A stretch of 64,000 nucleotides of DNA from Andreesenia sp964489735 (GCA_964489735.1 CAZBAL010000003.1:39749-103748); one strand, 5' to 3'. Shown: positions 26,259-35,522, counted from the first letter of the stretch. The notes: generated from the sequence alone by a model not told the origin. Program-made: numbers and translations.

Positions 26259-27011
26259 CTATTCAATTATCAGTGCAACGGGACAGTGGTCACTACCCAT
26301 CACTTCACTATGAATTTCAGCCGACTTAAGTCTTTCATTCATTCTTTCTGATACTATGAAATAATCAATTCTCCACCCTGAGTTTCTCTCTCGTGACTGT
26401 CTCATATAAGACCACCAAGTATATGCTCCCTCTAAATCTGGGTAGAAATGTCTGAATGTATCAGTATAGCCCGAAGCCAGTAACTCTGTCATCTTAGCTC
26501 TCTCTTCATCTGAAAAACCTGCATTTTTTCTGTTAGATGAAGGATTCTTAAGATCTATTTCTGTGTGCGCTACATTTAAATCTCCACAGACTATAACATT
26601 CTTTTGTTTATCTAACTCTTTAATATATTCTCTGAAGTCATCTTCCCATGTCATTCTATATGAAAGTCTTGCTAATCCTCTCTGAGAATTTGGTGTATAT
26701 ACATTTAATAAATAGAAATCATCAAACTCTAGAGTTATGAGTCTCCCCTCAGTATCATGTTCTTCTATACCGAGACCATAACTTACGCTTATTGGTTTTA
26801 TCTTAGTAAAGATTGCAGTTCCTGAATAACCTTTCTTCTCTGCATAGTTCCAATATTGATAGTATCCGTCCAGCTCCAAATCAACTTGACCCTCTTGCAG
26901 CTTTATTTCCTGAACACAGAATATATCTGCATCTATCTCACTAAAATAGTCCATAAAGCCTTTTTTCATCGCGGCTCTAAGCCCATTCACATTCCAAGAT
27001 ATTAACTTCAA
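26259..27011 (-). CDS. xth: Exonuclease III family AP endonuclease
   Basis: It cleaves DNA at abasic sites in base excision repair and has 3'-5' exonuclease activity. From TTG at 27011 it is 250 residues, with the family signatures KLISWNVNGLRA, CVQEIKL, GYSGTAIF, CGDLNVAHTEIDL, RIDYFIVSE and GSDHCPVAL. The TTG start is preferred over the GTG at 27032 because AGGAG lies between them, 7-8 bases before the TTG. It precedes the GNAT gene. Confidence 0.95.
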   Translation of the reverse strand: MKLISWNVNGLRAAMKKGFMDYFSEIDADIFCVQEIKLQEGQVDLELDGYYQYWNYAEKKGYSGTAIFTKIKPISVSYGLGIEEHDTEGRLITLEFDDFYLLNVYTPNSQRGLARLSYRMTWEDDFREYIKELDKQKNVIVCGDLNVAHTEIDLKNPSSNRKNAGFSDEERAKMTELLASGYTDTFRHFYPDLEGAYTWWSYMRQSRERNSGWRIDYFIVSERMNERLKSAEIHSEVMGSDHCPVALIIE

Positions 27012-27064
27012 AAAATCACTCCTATTATTCACTTCTATTCAATATCATTTAAACCCACATGGTA

Positions 27065-27442
27065 CTATTTTGCCTGTATAACTTCTACTCTATATCCATC
27101 CGGATCTGTAACAAAATAGTATCTAGTACTGCTATTTGATAATCCTTTTATATCTGTAACTTCATAACCCATATCTTCATGTCTTTTTCTTGATTCTTCC
27201 AGATTATCCGTTTCCACAGCAGTATGGCTGAATCCATTCCCGATAGTATACGGTTCTTCCTGATCATAATTGTATGTCAGTTCAAGCTCATATCCATCTT
27301 CCTTATCACTCAGATACACCAAAGTGAACTTATTAACAGGATCATCCTTTCTTCTAGTCTCAATTAGCCCAATCGCTTCTTTGTAAAATTTTAGGGACTT
27401 TTCTAAATCCATTACTCTTATACATAGGTGCAACATCTTCAT
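27065..27442 (-). CDS. gloA: Glyoxalase I / vicinal-oxygen-chelate family protein
   Basis: 125 residues with two beta-alpha-beta-beta-beta modules as in lactoylglutathione lyase. Metal ligands fit His 5 (MLHLCIRV), a Glu in YELEL, His in GFSHTAVE and the final Glu in YRVEVIQ. Glyoxalase I isomerises the methylglyoxal-thiol adduct; in Clostridia the thiol need not be glutathione. It could instead be a related dioxygenase-fold enzyme. It is divergent from the XdhC-family gene and probably transcribed separately from xth. Confidence 0.85.
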   Translation of the reverse strand: MKMLHLCIRVMDLEKSLKFYKEAIGLIETRRKDDPVNKFTLVYLSDKEDGYELELTYNYDQEEPYTIGNGFSHTAVETDNLEESRKRHEDMGYEVTDIKGLSNSSTRYYFVTDPDGYRVEVIQAK

Positions 27443-27626
27443 TTTGATTCATCCTTCCATTATTTACTCATATTGTATCTTATACCCATACTATATACTA
27501 AAATAACGGGTGTGAAAAAGGGTATTTGAACTTTTCCATTATTATACAGTGTAAAAAACGTTTTCTTTGTTATATAATAGATATATCGGATAAAATTTAT
27601 TTATCTTAATACTTATTGGTGGTGTT

Positions 27627-28706
27627 ATGAGAATGTTTGAAGAAATTTACGCCAAGCTTTTATCTAATCTAGATAATGGTCATAGAACCGTCTTAATAAC
27701 AGAATTAAAACTGGAAGATAATACTAAAAAAATAGTAGACAAATATATAATTACACAGGATGAAATCGAAAATAACATTATTCCTGACAATCTCAAAGAG
27801 TTTGCACAGAAAATTGAGGATTCCTTTAACTGTGGTACACCCGAAACAGTGTCCGCTGATGGATTTGAATTGGTTCTCGAACCATTTTTCCCTAAACCGA
27901 GAGTTGTAATATTTGGTGGTGGCCATATTGCAAAGCCGCTTGTAGACCTTTCTGCAGATTCTGAGTTTTCAGTTACAGTTGTAGATGATAGACCGGCATT
28001 TGCTAACAAACCTAGGTTTCCAAAAGCCGATAGAGTTATATGTGATGCTTTCGAATCAGCTTTTGATAAGGTCAAACTCAGAAGAGATGATTTTGTTGTC
28101 ATTGTTACTAGAGGACATAAGCACGACAATGTCTGTCTTAAGAATGCTTTGAAACAAAAAGATCTGGCTTTTTTAGGCATGATAGGTTCTAGAAAAAGAG
28201 TTCGAGATATGATCAATGATTTTAAGGCTAATGGATATACAGATGAAGATTTAGCCCACCTTAACTCTCCTATAGGCTTAAATATCGGAGCGGTAACTCC
28301 TTTTGAAATCGCAATTTCAATAGTAGCACAACTCATAGAATACAGAAGAATCAAATCAAGTATGGCAAAAGGTCTTCCTAGAAGATTCAACTGGCCGGAA
28401 TTTGATAGAGATGTAATTACTGCCTTAACTGAAAAAGAGGATATGGACAAAGCGCTAATCACAGTAACTATGTCAAAGGGTTCTGTGCCTAGAAAGGCTG
28501 GTGCAAAAATGCTCGTCTATCCTGATGGCAGGATAATGGGCAGCATAGGTGGAGGATGCTCTGAGGCTGATGTCATCATAACAGCTAGGGATTTGATCAG
28601 AGAAAAAGGATGTCTTGAACAGCGCATAGATATGACTAATGAAGAGGCAGAAGAGCATGGAATGGCTTGTGGTGGTATTATGGATGTACTAATAGAAGCT
28701 TTTTAG
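27627..28706 (+). CDS. XdhC/CoxI-family molybdoenzyme maturation protein
   Basis: XdhC proteins load sulfurated molybdenum cofactor into xanthine dehydrogenase-type enzymes. This one (359 residues) has a Rossmann domain in the middle (VVIFGGGHIAKPL at about 92-104, VDDRPAFA, GSRKRV, GLNIGAVTPFEIAISI). The CoxI-type segment is at the C-terminus (TMSKGSVPRKAGAKML, SIGGGCSEAD, EHGMACGG). In E. coli-type XdhC the CoxI segment comes first, so the order is swapped. No hydroxylase gene is nearby; its client must be elsewhere. It may relate to purine use, given the adenine-deaminase-like gene at 19-21 kb. Confidence 0.88.
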   Translation: MRMFEEIYAKLLSNLDNGHRTVLITELKLEDNTKKIVDKYIITQDEIENNIIPDNLKEFAQKIEDSFNCGTPETVSADGFELVLEPFFPKPRVVIFGGGHIAKPLVDLSADSEFSVTVVDDRPAFANKPRFPKADRVICDAFESAFDKVKLRRDDFVVIVTRGHKHDNVCLKNALKQKDLAFLGMIGSRKRVRDMINDFKANGYTDEDLAHLNSPIGLNIGAVTPFEIAISIVAQLIEYRRIKSSMAKGLPRRFNWPEFDRDVITALTEKEDMDKALITVTMSKGSVPRKAGAKMLVYPDGRIMGSIGGGCSEADVIITARDLIREKGCLEQRIDMTNEEAEEHGMACGGIMDVLIEAF

Positions 28707-28802
28707 TTTTATATAATCTGTGCTGATAAAATCAGCCATTATTGAAACAGTAACATAAAAACAATTTACTATCCCTTAGCCGTGAAAAACGGTCATAAAG
28801 TG

Positions 28803-28811
28803 TGGTATAAT
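28803..28811 (+). promoter_or_regulatory. Extended -10 promoter of ilvE
   Basis: TGGTATAAT is an extended -10 element, 60 bases before the ilvE start. No good -35 is seen at 17 bases, which is usual for extended -10 promoters. A CCGT-GAAAA-ACGG hairpin lies just upstream. Confidence 0.6.
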
Positions 28812-28870
28812 GTTTCTATTAGTTTTGAACTATTAAATTTTCAATTAGTTTTATAAATGGAGTGATACTT

Positions 28871-29896
28871 ATGAGTAACCCAAAAAATATCGAATGGGAT
28901 AAACTTGGTTTTGACTATATAAAAACTGACTACAGATACATATCTGTGTGGAAAGATGGAAAGTGGGATGATGGAAAGCTTACAGAAGATAATGTTCTTC
29001 ACATAAGCGAGGCATCTACTGCTCTGCATTATGGTCAACAGAGTTTTGAAGGATTAAAAGCATATAGAAGGAAAGACGGTAAAGTTCAGCTGTTCAGACC
29101 TGATGAAAATGCTAAAAGAATGATAAGAAGCTGTAATAAACTGCTTATGCCAGAAGTGCCGGTTGAGAAGTTTGTTGATGCCTGTAAGCAGGTTGTAAAA
29201 GCTAATATAGATTATGTTGGTCCTTATGGTTCAGGTGCAACACTCTATCTTAGACCCCTAATAATAGGAGTTGGAGATAATATCGGTGTTAAGCCAGCAC
29301 CAGAATATCTATTCACTGTATTCTGCGTCCCAGTTGGTCCATACTTTAAAGGTGGAGTTACACCAGTTAACTTCATGATTTCAGGCTATGACAGAGCAGC
29401 TCCATATGGTACAGGAGCTAGCAAAGTTGGTGGTAACTATGCGGCATCTCTTGCACCTCATGAAGAAGCTGCTAAACTTGGATATGCAGACTGTATATAC
29501 TTAGATCCTAAAACTCACACAAAAATTGAGGAAGTAGGTTCAGCAAACTTCTTTGGTATAACAAAGGATAATAAGTTTGTAACACCTAACTCACCATCTA
29601 TACTGAGATCAATTACGAGAATTTCTCTACTGGAAATTGCTGAAAAGTACCTAGGTCTAGAAGTAGAAGAAAGAGATGTTTATGTAGATAAGCTTGATGA
29701 ATTCAAAGAAGCTGGTGCTTGTGGAACTGCAGCTGTAATCACTCCAATCGGAGGAATTTTCCACAATGATAAACTTCATGTGTTCCACAGTGAAACTGAA
29801 GTAGGCCCAGTGACAAAAGAATTGTTTGATACACTTTCAGGAATTCAAGTTGGAGATATTGAACCTCCAGAAGGCTGGATTTACGAAGTAGAATAG
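28871..29896 (+). CDS. ilvE: Branched-chain amino acid aminotransferase
   Basis: A PLP enzyme for the last step of valine, leucine and isoleucine synthesis, or the first step of their breakdown. The 341 residues include ALHYGQQSFEGLKAYR, the PLP lysine in ASKVGGNYA, EVGSANFF, and GTAAVITPIG near the end. The ATG at 28871 has GGAG 7 bases upstream; an in-frame GTG three codons earlier overlaps that site. It is transcribed alone and stops before a bidirectional terminator. Confidence 0.96.
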   Translation: MSNPKNIEWDKLGFDYIKTDYRYISVWKDGKWDDGKLTEDNVLHISEASTALHYGQQSFEGLKAYRRKDGKVQLFRPDENAKRMIRSCNKLLMPEVPVEKFVDACKQVVKANIDYVGPYGSGATLYLRPLIIGVGDNIGVKPAPEYLFTVFCVPVGPYFKGGVTPVNFMISGYDRAAPYGTGASKVGGNYAASLAPHEEAAKLGYADCIYLDPKTHTKIEEVGSANFFGITKDNKFVTPNSPSILRSITRISLLEIAEKYLGLEVEERDVYVDKLDEFKEAGACGTAAVITPIGGIFHNDKLHVFHSETEVGPVTKELFDTLSGIQVGDIEPPEGWIYEVE

Positions 29897-29999
29897 TAAC
29901 ATAATTAAAAATAATTTTATAGATAAGCTACACTATTAAGTGATACTATACTATGAAGCGATACTATGAATAAGCAATATTACAAATAGAATAAAAAAT

Positions 30000-30038
30000 A
30001 AATCCTGGGAGATATTAATATCTTCCAGGATTTATTTT
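30000..30038. terminator. Bidirectional terminator between ilvE and the C39-like gene
   Basis: An almost continuous palindrome (AAATCCTGG ... CCAGGATTT, with AGATATTAATATCT inside) has A and T runs on its sides. The minus-strand gene's stop codon lies within it. Confidence 0.85.
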
Positions 30039-30704
30039 TGTCATGCTGGCAATAACATTGAATTTAGATAAATCAATATATCTCGAGTATGGAAACCAGC
30101 CATCAGCAAGTTCTATAAAAAAGTAGATTCCACCTTCTTTATCCACAAATATCTTATATCCAATAGCTGTAACACTATGACTTCCGTAATCTCCAAAAGA
30201 TATATTCATAGTGAAAGGTCTTTCATTTTTCAACTCTTCCATTATCATACTCATCTTCTTAGAGGAATTTCCCCAATAGAATCCATATGAATTCCTCACT
30301 TTATAATCAAAAATTCCGAATATTTTCAGTACCCTTCTCGCTATATTGTCTGCAAATAAAGGAGTAGTTCCACCTTTTATAGGAACTGGATATGCCTTAA
30401 TACGCATTGCCTGTTCCCTAACACTTTCATAGATCAAATCATAACTTTCAGGAATCCTATCATTTCCATTCGTTCTGTGAAATTCAAAAATGGTTGACAT
30501 AGAGACCAGAAGACAGTCCGACGGTCCTTTATGTCCAGCTATGTGATAAGATATCCTATCAGAAAGTGTAAAAGAGTCTAATTCTGTTAAATTTCTCTCT
30601 CCATAGTTTTTTGAAATATATTCTTCTAAATTGAATATTCTGCCGTATGGCTTTATTTTTAGGAACTTATCAATTATTTTCATTCTTTCTATATACTTCG
30701 TCAT
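30015..30704 (-). CDS. C39-like cysteine-peptidase-fold protein
   Basis: 229 residues with no signal peptide. A possible papain/C39-type triad is visible: Cys 64 at the start of a helix (SDCLLVSMS), His 176 (GSHSVTAIGY) and Asp 201 in ELADGW, in the order and rough spacing of C39_2-like proteins. The family call is by motif only. Its start overlaps the end of the symporter gene by 35 bases, so the two are co-translated. It might process or sense a substrate linked to cystine uptake, which is a guess. Confidence 0.65.
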   Translation of the reverse strand: MTKYIERMKIIDKFLKIKPYGRIFNLEEYISKNYGERNLTELDSFTLSDRISYHIAGHKGPSDCLLVSMSTIFEFHRTNGNDRIPESYDLIYESVREQAMRIKAYPVPIKGGTTPLFADNIARRVLKIFGIFDYKVRNSYGFYWGNSSKKMSMIMEELKNERPFTMNISFGDYGSHSVTAIGYKIFVDKEGGIYFFIELADGWFPYSRYIDLSKFNVIASMTKINPGRY

Positions 30705-32031
30705 CTACCTGATTCATAATTCTAGCAGTAACGAGTCCAGCTACTACAGAACCATCAACATTTAAGGCCGTTCTTCCCATATCAATCAAAGGCTCAATGG
30801 CTATAAGAAGACCCGCTAAACCTATAGGAAGTCCCATAGCTGAAAGCACAGTAAGTGCGGCAAATGTAGCTCCACCACCAACTCCTGCAATACCGAATGA
30901 ACTTATGGCAGTTATAACTATTAGTTTTATCAGAAACGCTGCTGTAATATCAACACCAATAGCCGGAGCTATCATCATTGCAAGCATTGCTGGATAAATA
31001 CCTGCACATCCATTCTGACCAATACTTACTCCTAAAGAAGATGAAAGGTTACTCACACCCTCTTCTACTCCTAACTTATCTCTTTGAAGCTCAATTGTCA
31101 TAGGTAGTGTCCCAGCACTGCTTCTAGACGTAAATGCAAAAATCAGAGTAGACAGTGCTTTTTTAAGATAAGTACCCACACTGTATCCAAACAGTCTCAG
31201 TATTATCATGTGTATAATAAACATCACTAAAATTGCTGTATATGAAGCTATTACAAATATTAAAAGCTTACCTATCTCATTGAAATTGCTCGTGGATAAA
31301 AACTTGGTCATAAGTGCTAAAATACCATATGGAGTTAGTCTTAAAACTAAAGTCACAAGCCTCATTATTACAGCATGAATCGAATTTATCATTTTAATGA
31401 AGAATTCTGCTGATTCGGGCTTTTTCCTCTTGACTCCAAGTGTTGCCACTGCTATGAATGAAGCAAAAAATACAACTCCTAATGTTGAGTTTCCTTCTCT
31501 TCCAGTGAATGCATAAAACGCGTTATCTGGAACTATTTCTGTAAGCTGCTGCTGAATCGGCTTAGATGCGAATTCCTCTCCTCTCGCCTCTATCTTATCT
31601 GACGCTTCCTGCTCTGTAATTCCTTTTTGTATGTGTTCAGCGTTCAAATTGAACACCTTCGCAGAGCCGGCACCAACTCCTGCTGATATAGCTGTAGTAA
31701 TCAGCAGAACCGCTATTACCATACCTGCTGTTTTACCAAGCTGTTGGGTTTCTTGATTAATGATTGCTGAAACTATTGAAACGAAGATAAGCGGTATTAC
31801 GATCATCTTCAATAGCCTGATATAACCTGTTCCCACAATACTGAACCAATCATTTGACTTGGTTATGACTTCAGAGTCACTGCCATATATAAGTTGCAAA
31901 ATGCCACCAAACAGAAGTCCCAGTACCAGCGCTGTAAGAACTCTAACAGTAAACGAATAGTGCTTTCTTTGAAGAACATATACTACTGCTAAAAGACCAA
32001 TCATAACTAATACATTTAATAATATCTGCAT
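30670..32031 (-). CDS. tcyP: TcyP-type L-cystine / dicarboxylate-amino-acid sodium symporter
   Basis: 454 residues of the DAACS family, eight membrane segments plus two hairpin loops. Typical parts are FTSRSSAGTLPMTIE (first hairpin serine-rich loop), NGCAGIYPAML and the AGVGGGATFAALTVL hairpin, then the DMGRTALNVDG motif. Lack of the Asp/Glu transporter motif and overall similarity to YhcL/YdjN favour cystine. I chose the ATG at 32031, with GGGAGG 9 bases upstream, over an extended start at 32076. The C39-like gene overlaps its end. Confidence 0.87.
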   Translation of the reverse strand: MQILLNVLVMIGLLAVVYVLQRKHYSFTVRVLTALVLGLLFGGILQLIYGSDSEVITKSNDWFSIVGTGYIRLLKMIVIPLIFVSIVSAIINQETQQLGKTAGMVIAVLLITTAISAGVGAGSAKVFNLNAEHIQKGITEQEASDKIEARGEEFASKPIQQQLTEIVPDNAFYAFTGREGNSTLGVVFFASFIAVATLGVKRKKPESAEFFIKMINSIHAVIMRLVTLVLRLTPYGILALMTKFLSTSNFNEIGKLLIFVIASYTAILVMFIIHMIILRLFGYSVGTYLKKALSTLIFAFTSRSSAGTLPMTIELQRDKLGVEEGVSNLSSSLGVSIGQNGCAGIYPAMLAMMIAPAIGVDITAAFLIKLIVITAISSFGIAGVGGGATFAALTVLSAMGLPIGLAGLLIAIEPLIDMGRTALNVDGSVVAGLVTARIMNQVDDEVYRKNENN

Positions 32032-32146
32032 CTTCCTAACCTCCCTGAATATATTTTCTATTACACAGTAAAGCAATCTGTTTTATACTATATACCCAGT
32101 TTCAGTAATTTTATTAATTGTATTATTATTTATAAACTATTTTATT

Positions 32147-32620
32147 TTAACTGCTTTCTTCTTCTAAAGGTCCTCTTATTGCAAAATTCACTAAAATTCC
32201 TATAAATGAACCGAAAAGTGTCTCTGTAATTCTTCTAACTGCATATATATGAGCTGTATCCTGCATATTCAGATAGACTACAGCATAATAAACTATACAA
32301 GCCGGAATTATGGAGTCTTTCTTATCTATAAGGTTAATAATATAAATGACTGGTATGACTCCTAATCCTTTCAGAAAAACATTTTGGGTTAAAAATGCCA
32401 CCCCCATTCCTATTATTCCTCCAACAGCAGTTCCCACATTTCTGATAATGGCACCTTCAAATGAAGTCTTTCTTGTCCTGCCTACCCCTACTGTTGCACC
32501 TATACATGCAAAAAAGGGTGTATCTTGGACTATGTAATGCATAATTCCTGCTGTAATCATGACTGCTATAGAAGTTTTTATCGTTCTAAGACCTATTGTA
32601 GGTAAGTTAAACTTCTCCAT
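32147..32620 (-). CDS. Short FUSC/aromatic-acid-exporter-like membrane protein, copy 1
   Basis: 157 residues with about four or five membrane segments. RTIKTSIAVMITAGIMHY, FACIGATVGVG and the RKTSFEGAIIRNVGTAVGGIIGM stretch match the membrane half of the aromatic acid exporter / FUSC family (YgaE/DUF939 type). The soluble C-terminal domain of full-length members is missing. AGGTG precedes the ATG. A clear paralogue sits at 54726-55208. Function unknown. Confidence 0.8.
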   Translation of the reverse strand: MEKFNLPTIGLRTIKTSIAVMITAGIMHYIVQDTPFFACIGATVGVGRTRKTSFEGAIIRNVGTAVGGIIGMGVAFLTQNVFLKGLGVIPVIYIINLIDKKDSIIPACIVYYAVVYLNMQDTAHIYAVRRITETLFGSFIGILVNFAIRGPLEEESS

Positions 32621-32762
32621 TTTTACACCTCTTCTTATATATTAAGTCTCTTTAACTCTAACAACCGACCTATTAGCGGGTATTCATTAACTGATTCCCA
32701 TTAATAGATTGTTTTCATGCAAAACTGCTGCATATATAAATTATAACATAAGACTTTAGTAT

Positions 32763-32806
32763 AAAAAAAGACGGTAACTGTACAGCTCATTTCACTGACA
32801 GTAACC
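32763..32806 (-). terminator. Terminator after the polysaccharide-deacetylase-like gene
   Basis: GGTTACTGT / ACAGTTACC (minus strand; plus strand 32773-32781 and 32798-32806), with a 16-base loop, followed by seven U. Confidence 0.85.
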
Positions 32807-32841
32807 GCCTGACTTTCTAATTTTGTTTTTATGATTAATAT

Positions 32842-34296
32842 TTATTTCTCACTCTTATCATCATTAAAATTAACAATCGTATTTATACTGTGGTAAGCAT
32901 GATCCGGGTAAATTCTATAGTTCATGAGCTCACTGACTGTTACAAATTCATAATTTTCTTTCTTCAGCTTGTCTATTATCTTTTTAACCGCATCTATACT
33001 CGCTTTTTCCGTACCATGAAACAGCACGATATCTCCTGACTTAACATTATCCACAACATTTTTATATATCTTATTCGAATCTTTAGTCACCCAGTCTCCA
33101 GAATCTAAAGACCACATTGCTATTGGATGATTTACAGCTCCTGCAGATTTTGAATCTATTGAAGCGAACGGAGGTCTAAATGTCGCCGGCACTTTACCCG
33201 TCTGATTGAATATAGCGTAGTCAGTTTTTAAAACTTCCTGATAAATAGACTTTGCCTCTATCTCCATCATATTCTTGTGGCTCCATGATCGATTTCCGAT
33301 CTCGTGACCGTCTTCTGAAAACTTTTTGATCACTTTAGAATTCTTGCTCACATTCTCTCCTAGGACATAAAGTGTCGCCTTAACTTTGTTTTTATTCAAA
33401 AGTGTCAAAAGCTTAGAGATGTCTTCCTGATCAGATGTATCATTGAAACTCAGGGCTACAAGTTTAGTGCCACTCTCCTGTTTCTTACTGTTATTACTAA
33501 TCTCTTCTCTCATCTTCTGCCCTAAAAATTCCGGTTTTACAATATTCGCTAATTCATTCATAGGAATAGTAACAGTGTCTATATTTTTGTCAGGATCATT
33601 GACAGGAACCGTTAGTCCCTTATCGGAAAGCTTAATACCAGCTCCTAGTAAATCTTCCGGGTACTTCCACGATCCTATATTTCCTATTTTCGGCAACTCT
33701 ATTTTCTTAGTCGCAATAATAGCATTTTTTGTCTTTTCTTTTATGCTAGGCATAGGATCTATTCCATTTAAGAAAATTGTAGATATATCAGTTACATCTC
33801 CTGTCCTGCTGTCTACAATTGACTGAGGTTCTTTTATATCTGATTCCAATTCAATATTATTACCCTTTTTTACAAATATTTTCTGCTCAATTGAATAGGA
33901 CAGTATATTTTCTGTTATACTGCTTCCTTTATACAACATAGCAAGACTTCGTTTCTTACCATCTTCCGGGAAGGTATCTACAGTTTCATAAGCTCTGCTC
34001 TTCATATGATTCCTTATCATATTCATGGCCTGAACATTTTCAAGTTCAGGATAAACATACTTGATCTTAATGCCGTTATATTCTTCTGTCATTGATTCAC
34101 TATTAGTATCACCATATTCTTTTGAAGTTTCAATCTCCAGATTCTGCATCGTCTGCTTATACTTTCCACTATAAGTTATCGATCCGATACCAAATTTTAC
34201 TATTAAAAGAATCAGCACTGCTGTTAGAGCGAATACAGTTCTTCTGATATACATGCTTTTTTTTCTTTTGTTTATTAACTTATTCTTTTTATTCAT
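32842..34296 (-). CDS. PdaC-like polysaccharide deacetylase with degenerate NodB motifs
   Basis: 484 residues: a Lys/Arg-rich N-terminus and one membrane anchor (about 19-38), a DUF3298-like extracellular domain (about 65-260), and a NodB polysaccharide-deacetylase domain (about 275-470). Active NodB enzymes use TFDD, H-x-x-x-H, RPP, a Trp/Asp strand and LLH. Here these read SFND, R-S-W-S-H, RPPFAS, LDSGDW and LFHG. The catalytic Asp and first metal His therefore seem replaced by Asn and Arg. The protein probably binds but does not deacetylate peptidoglycan or chitin-like chains. The EamA gene upstream overlaps it by 8 bases. Confidence 0.82.
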   Translation of the reverse strand: MNKKNKLINKRKKSMYIRRTVFALTAVLILLIVKFGIGSITYSGKYKQTMQNLEIETSKEYGDTNSESMTEEYNGIKIKYVYPELENVQAMNMIRNHMKSRAYETVDTFPEDGKKRSLAMLYKGSSITENILSYSIEQKIFVKKGNNIELESDIKEPQSIVDSRTGDVTDISTIFLNGIDPMPSIKEKTKNAIIATKKIELPKIGNIGSWKYPEDLLGAGIKLSDKGLTVPVNDPDKNIDTVTIPMNELANIVKPEFLGQKMREEISNNSKKQESGTKLVALSFNDTSDQEDISKLLTLLNKNKVKATLYVLGENVSKNSKVIKKFSEDGHEIGNRSWSHKNMMEIEAKSIYQEVLKTDYAIFNQTGKVPATFRPPFASIDSKSAGAVNHPIAMWSLDSGDWVTKDSNKIYKNVVDNVKSGDIVLFHGTEKASIDAVKKIIDKLKKENYEFVTVSELMNYRIYPDHAYHSINTIVNFNDDKSEK

Positions 34297-35182
34297 TTGT
34301 CTCTTTTTCCTTAACTCTTCTTACCATTATTCTCTTTGTCGTGAAATTAATAGTTCCTGCAACTATTATTGCCAGCCCTCCCAAGAATGTCAGCATATCC
34401 GGTACTTCACTGAATATGATTAATCCTATTATGGCTGAAAATATAATATCCGCATATAGGTATATTGAAACCTCCGAAGCATCTGCATATCTATACCCAT
34501 AAGTCATAAAAATCTGACCTAAAGTTGAGAAAACACCTAAGCCCAAAATTAATAACAAATCTGTCCCTGTAGGTACAATCCAATCTCCATTGAGTATAAA
34601 AGGCAGAGTTCCTATAGAAGTAATAAGCGTGAAATAGAACACAATAGTTTCTGGAGCATCTGTTTTTTTCAAATAACTTACTGCTATATAAGCTATTCCA
34701 CCAAAGATGGCTCCCAATATTCCTACCATTGCCGGCTGGATATCAACATTAAATGTTGGCTTTGTTACAAGGAATGCTCCAAATATTGCAAGCATCAGTG
34801 CTACAACCTGTCCTCTTCCTACCTTTTCGCTTAGTATCAGATAAGAAAGAACAACCACAACAAAAGGTGAAAACTTGTTAATTATTACCCCATCTGCCAA
34901 TGGCAAATACTGGAGTGAATAGAAATAACAGAGTATACCCAGCATTCCGAAAACACTTCTTACTACTAGCATCTTTTTGTTATTTCCTACTAGACTCCCG
35001 CCTTTCTGTTTAACCATAAAAAAGGCAAAAATGAAGCCCAGAAAATTTCTGAAAAACACTTTTTCTGTCAAAGGATATCCTTCAAGTCCCTTTACAGTCG
35101 CCGCCATAATAGCAAAGAACGTCGCTGAAAGCAACATAAAAATTATCCCTTTTCTTGTATCTCTTTCCTCTATTTTTATCAT
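34289..35182 (-). CDS. EamA/DMT-family transporter
   Basis: 297 residues with about ten membrane segments and the two repeated EamA halves (ATFFAIMAATVKGLEGYPL..., then VGILGAIFGGIAYIAVSYL...). RxxFG and YLPLADGVIINKFSPF (end of first half) are typical. Substrate not predictable. The GGAG is only adjacent to the ATG at 35182, so the start may be slightly off. It is co-transcribed with the deacetylase-like gene (8-base overlap). A second, unrelated-copy EamA protein lies at 52597-53592. Confidence 0.87.
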   Translation of the reverse strand: MIKIEERDTRKGIIFMLLSATFFAIMAATVKGLEGYPLTEKVFFRNFLGFIFAFFMVKQKGGSLVGNNKKMLVVRSVFGMLGILCYFYSLQYLPLADGVIINKFSPFVVVVLSYLILSEKVGRGQVVALMLAIFGAFLVTKPTFNVDIQPAMVGILGAIFGGIAYIAVSYLKKTDAPETIVFYFTLITSIGTLPFILNGDWIVPTGTDLLLILGLGVFSTLGQIFMTYGYRYADASEVSIYLYADIIFSAIIGLIIFSEVPDMLTFLGGLAIIVAGTINFTTKRIMVRRVKEKETNE

Positions 35183-35244
35183 CTCCTTATTGTGAATTAA
35201 ATAGAGAACATCTCTCGCAAATATATTATATCACATCGGAGACG

Positions 35245-35293
35245 CAAAAAAATAGTAGGCAGATATTGAGTTTCCCAAGATCCACCTACTATT
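35245..35293 (-). terminator. Strong terminator between the Cys-rich membrane protein and EamA genes
   Basis: AATAGTAGG / CCTACTATT (35251-35259, 35285-35293), then on the minus strand a run of seven U. It would end transcripts coming from the 35523-36290 gene. Confidence 0.85.
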
Positions 35294-35522
35294 AAAGAAC
35301 TATTATTCTTTTTGTCATATTATAAGCCCCTTTGTGCTCATATTAGATTCGAATGCTATCTACCCTATCACTATTCTTTTCATCATCCTATATTTCTTTT
35401 CTCAGCGGCTAAGCCCGCTCTACCTAAAAATACGATATTTCAATTAGCCTTCTTATCTTATCTATAATATACCCGCATTAAATACGTTTAAACACATTAA
35501 TTTAATTTTTTTATAAAATTAA
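35294..35522 (-). other. 229-base non-coding stretch, possible 3' RNA
   Basis: No ORF of note. On the minus strand there is a small GCGG-GCTTAG-CCGC hairpin (around 35414) and a tRNA T-loop-like string GATTCGAATC-type near 35350, but no cloverleaf. The terminator at 35245-35293 closes it. It may be a long 3' UTR or an independent small RNA. Confidence 0.3.

Noticed and set aside
27680..28462. Minus-strand 260-codon ORF opposite the XdhC gene
   Set aside because: Longest shadow ORF in the window, but the plus-strand frame has full family motifs and a ribosome binding site; the antisense product is low-complexity Ser/Leu-rich.
35340..35430. tRNA gene on the minus strand
   Set aside because: A T-loop-like and a D-loop-like string are present, but no acceptor or anticodon stem can be formed.
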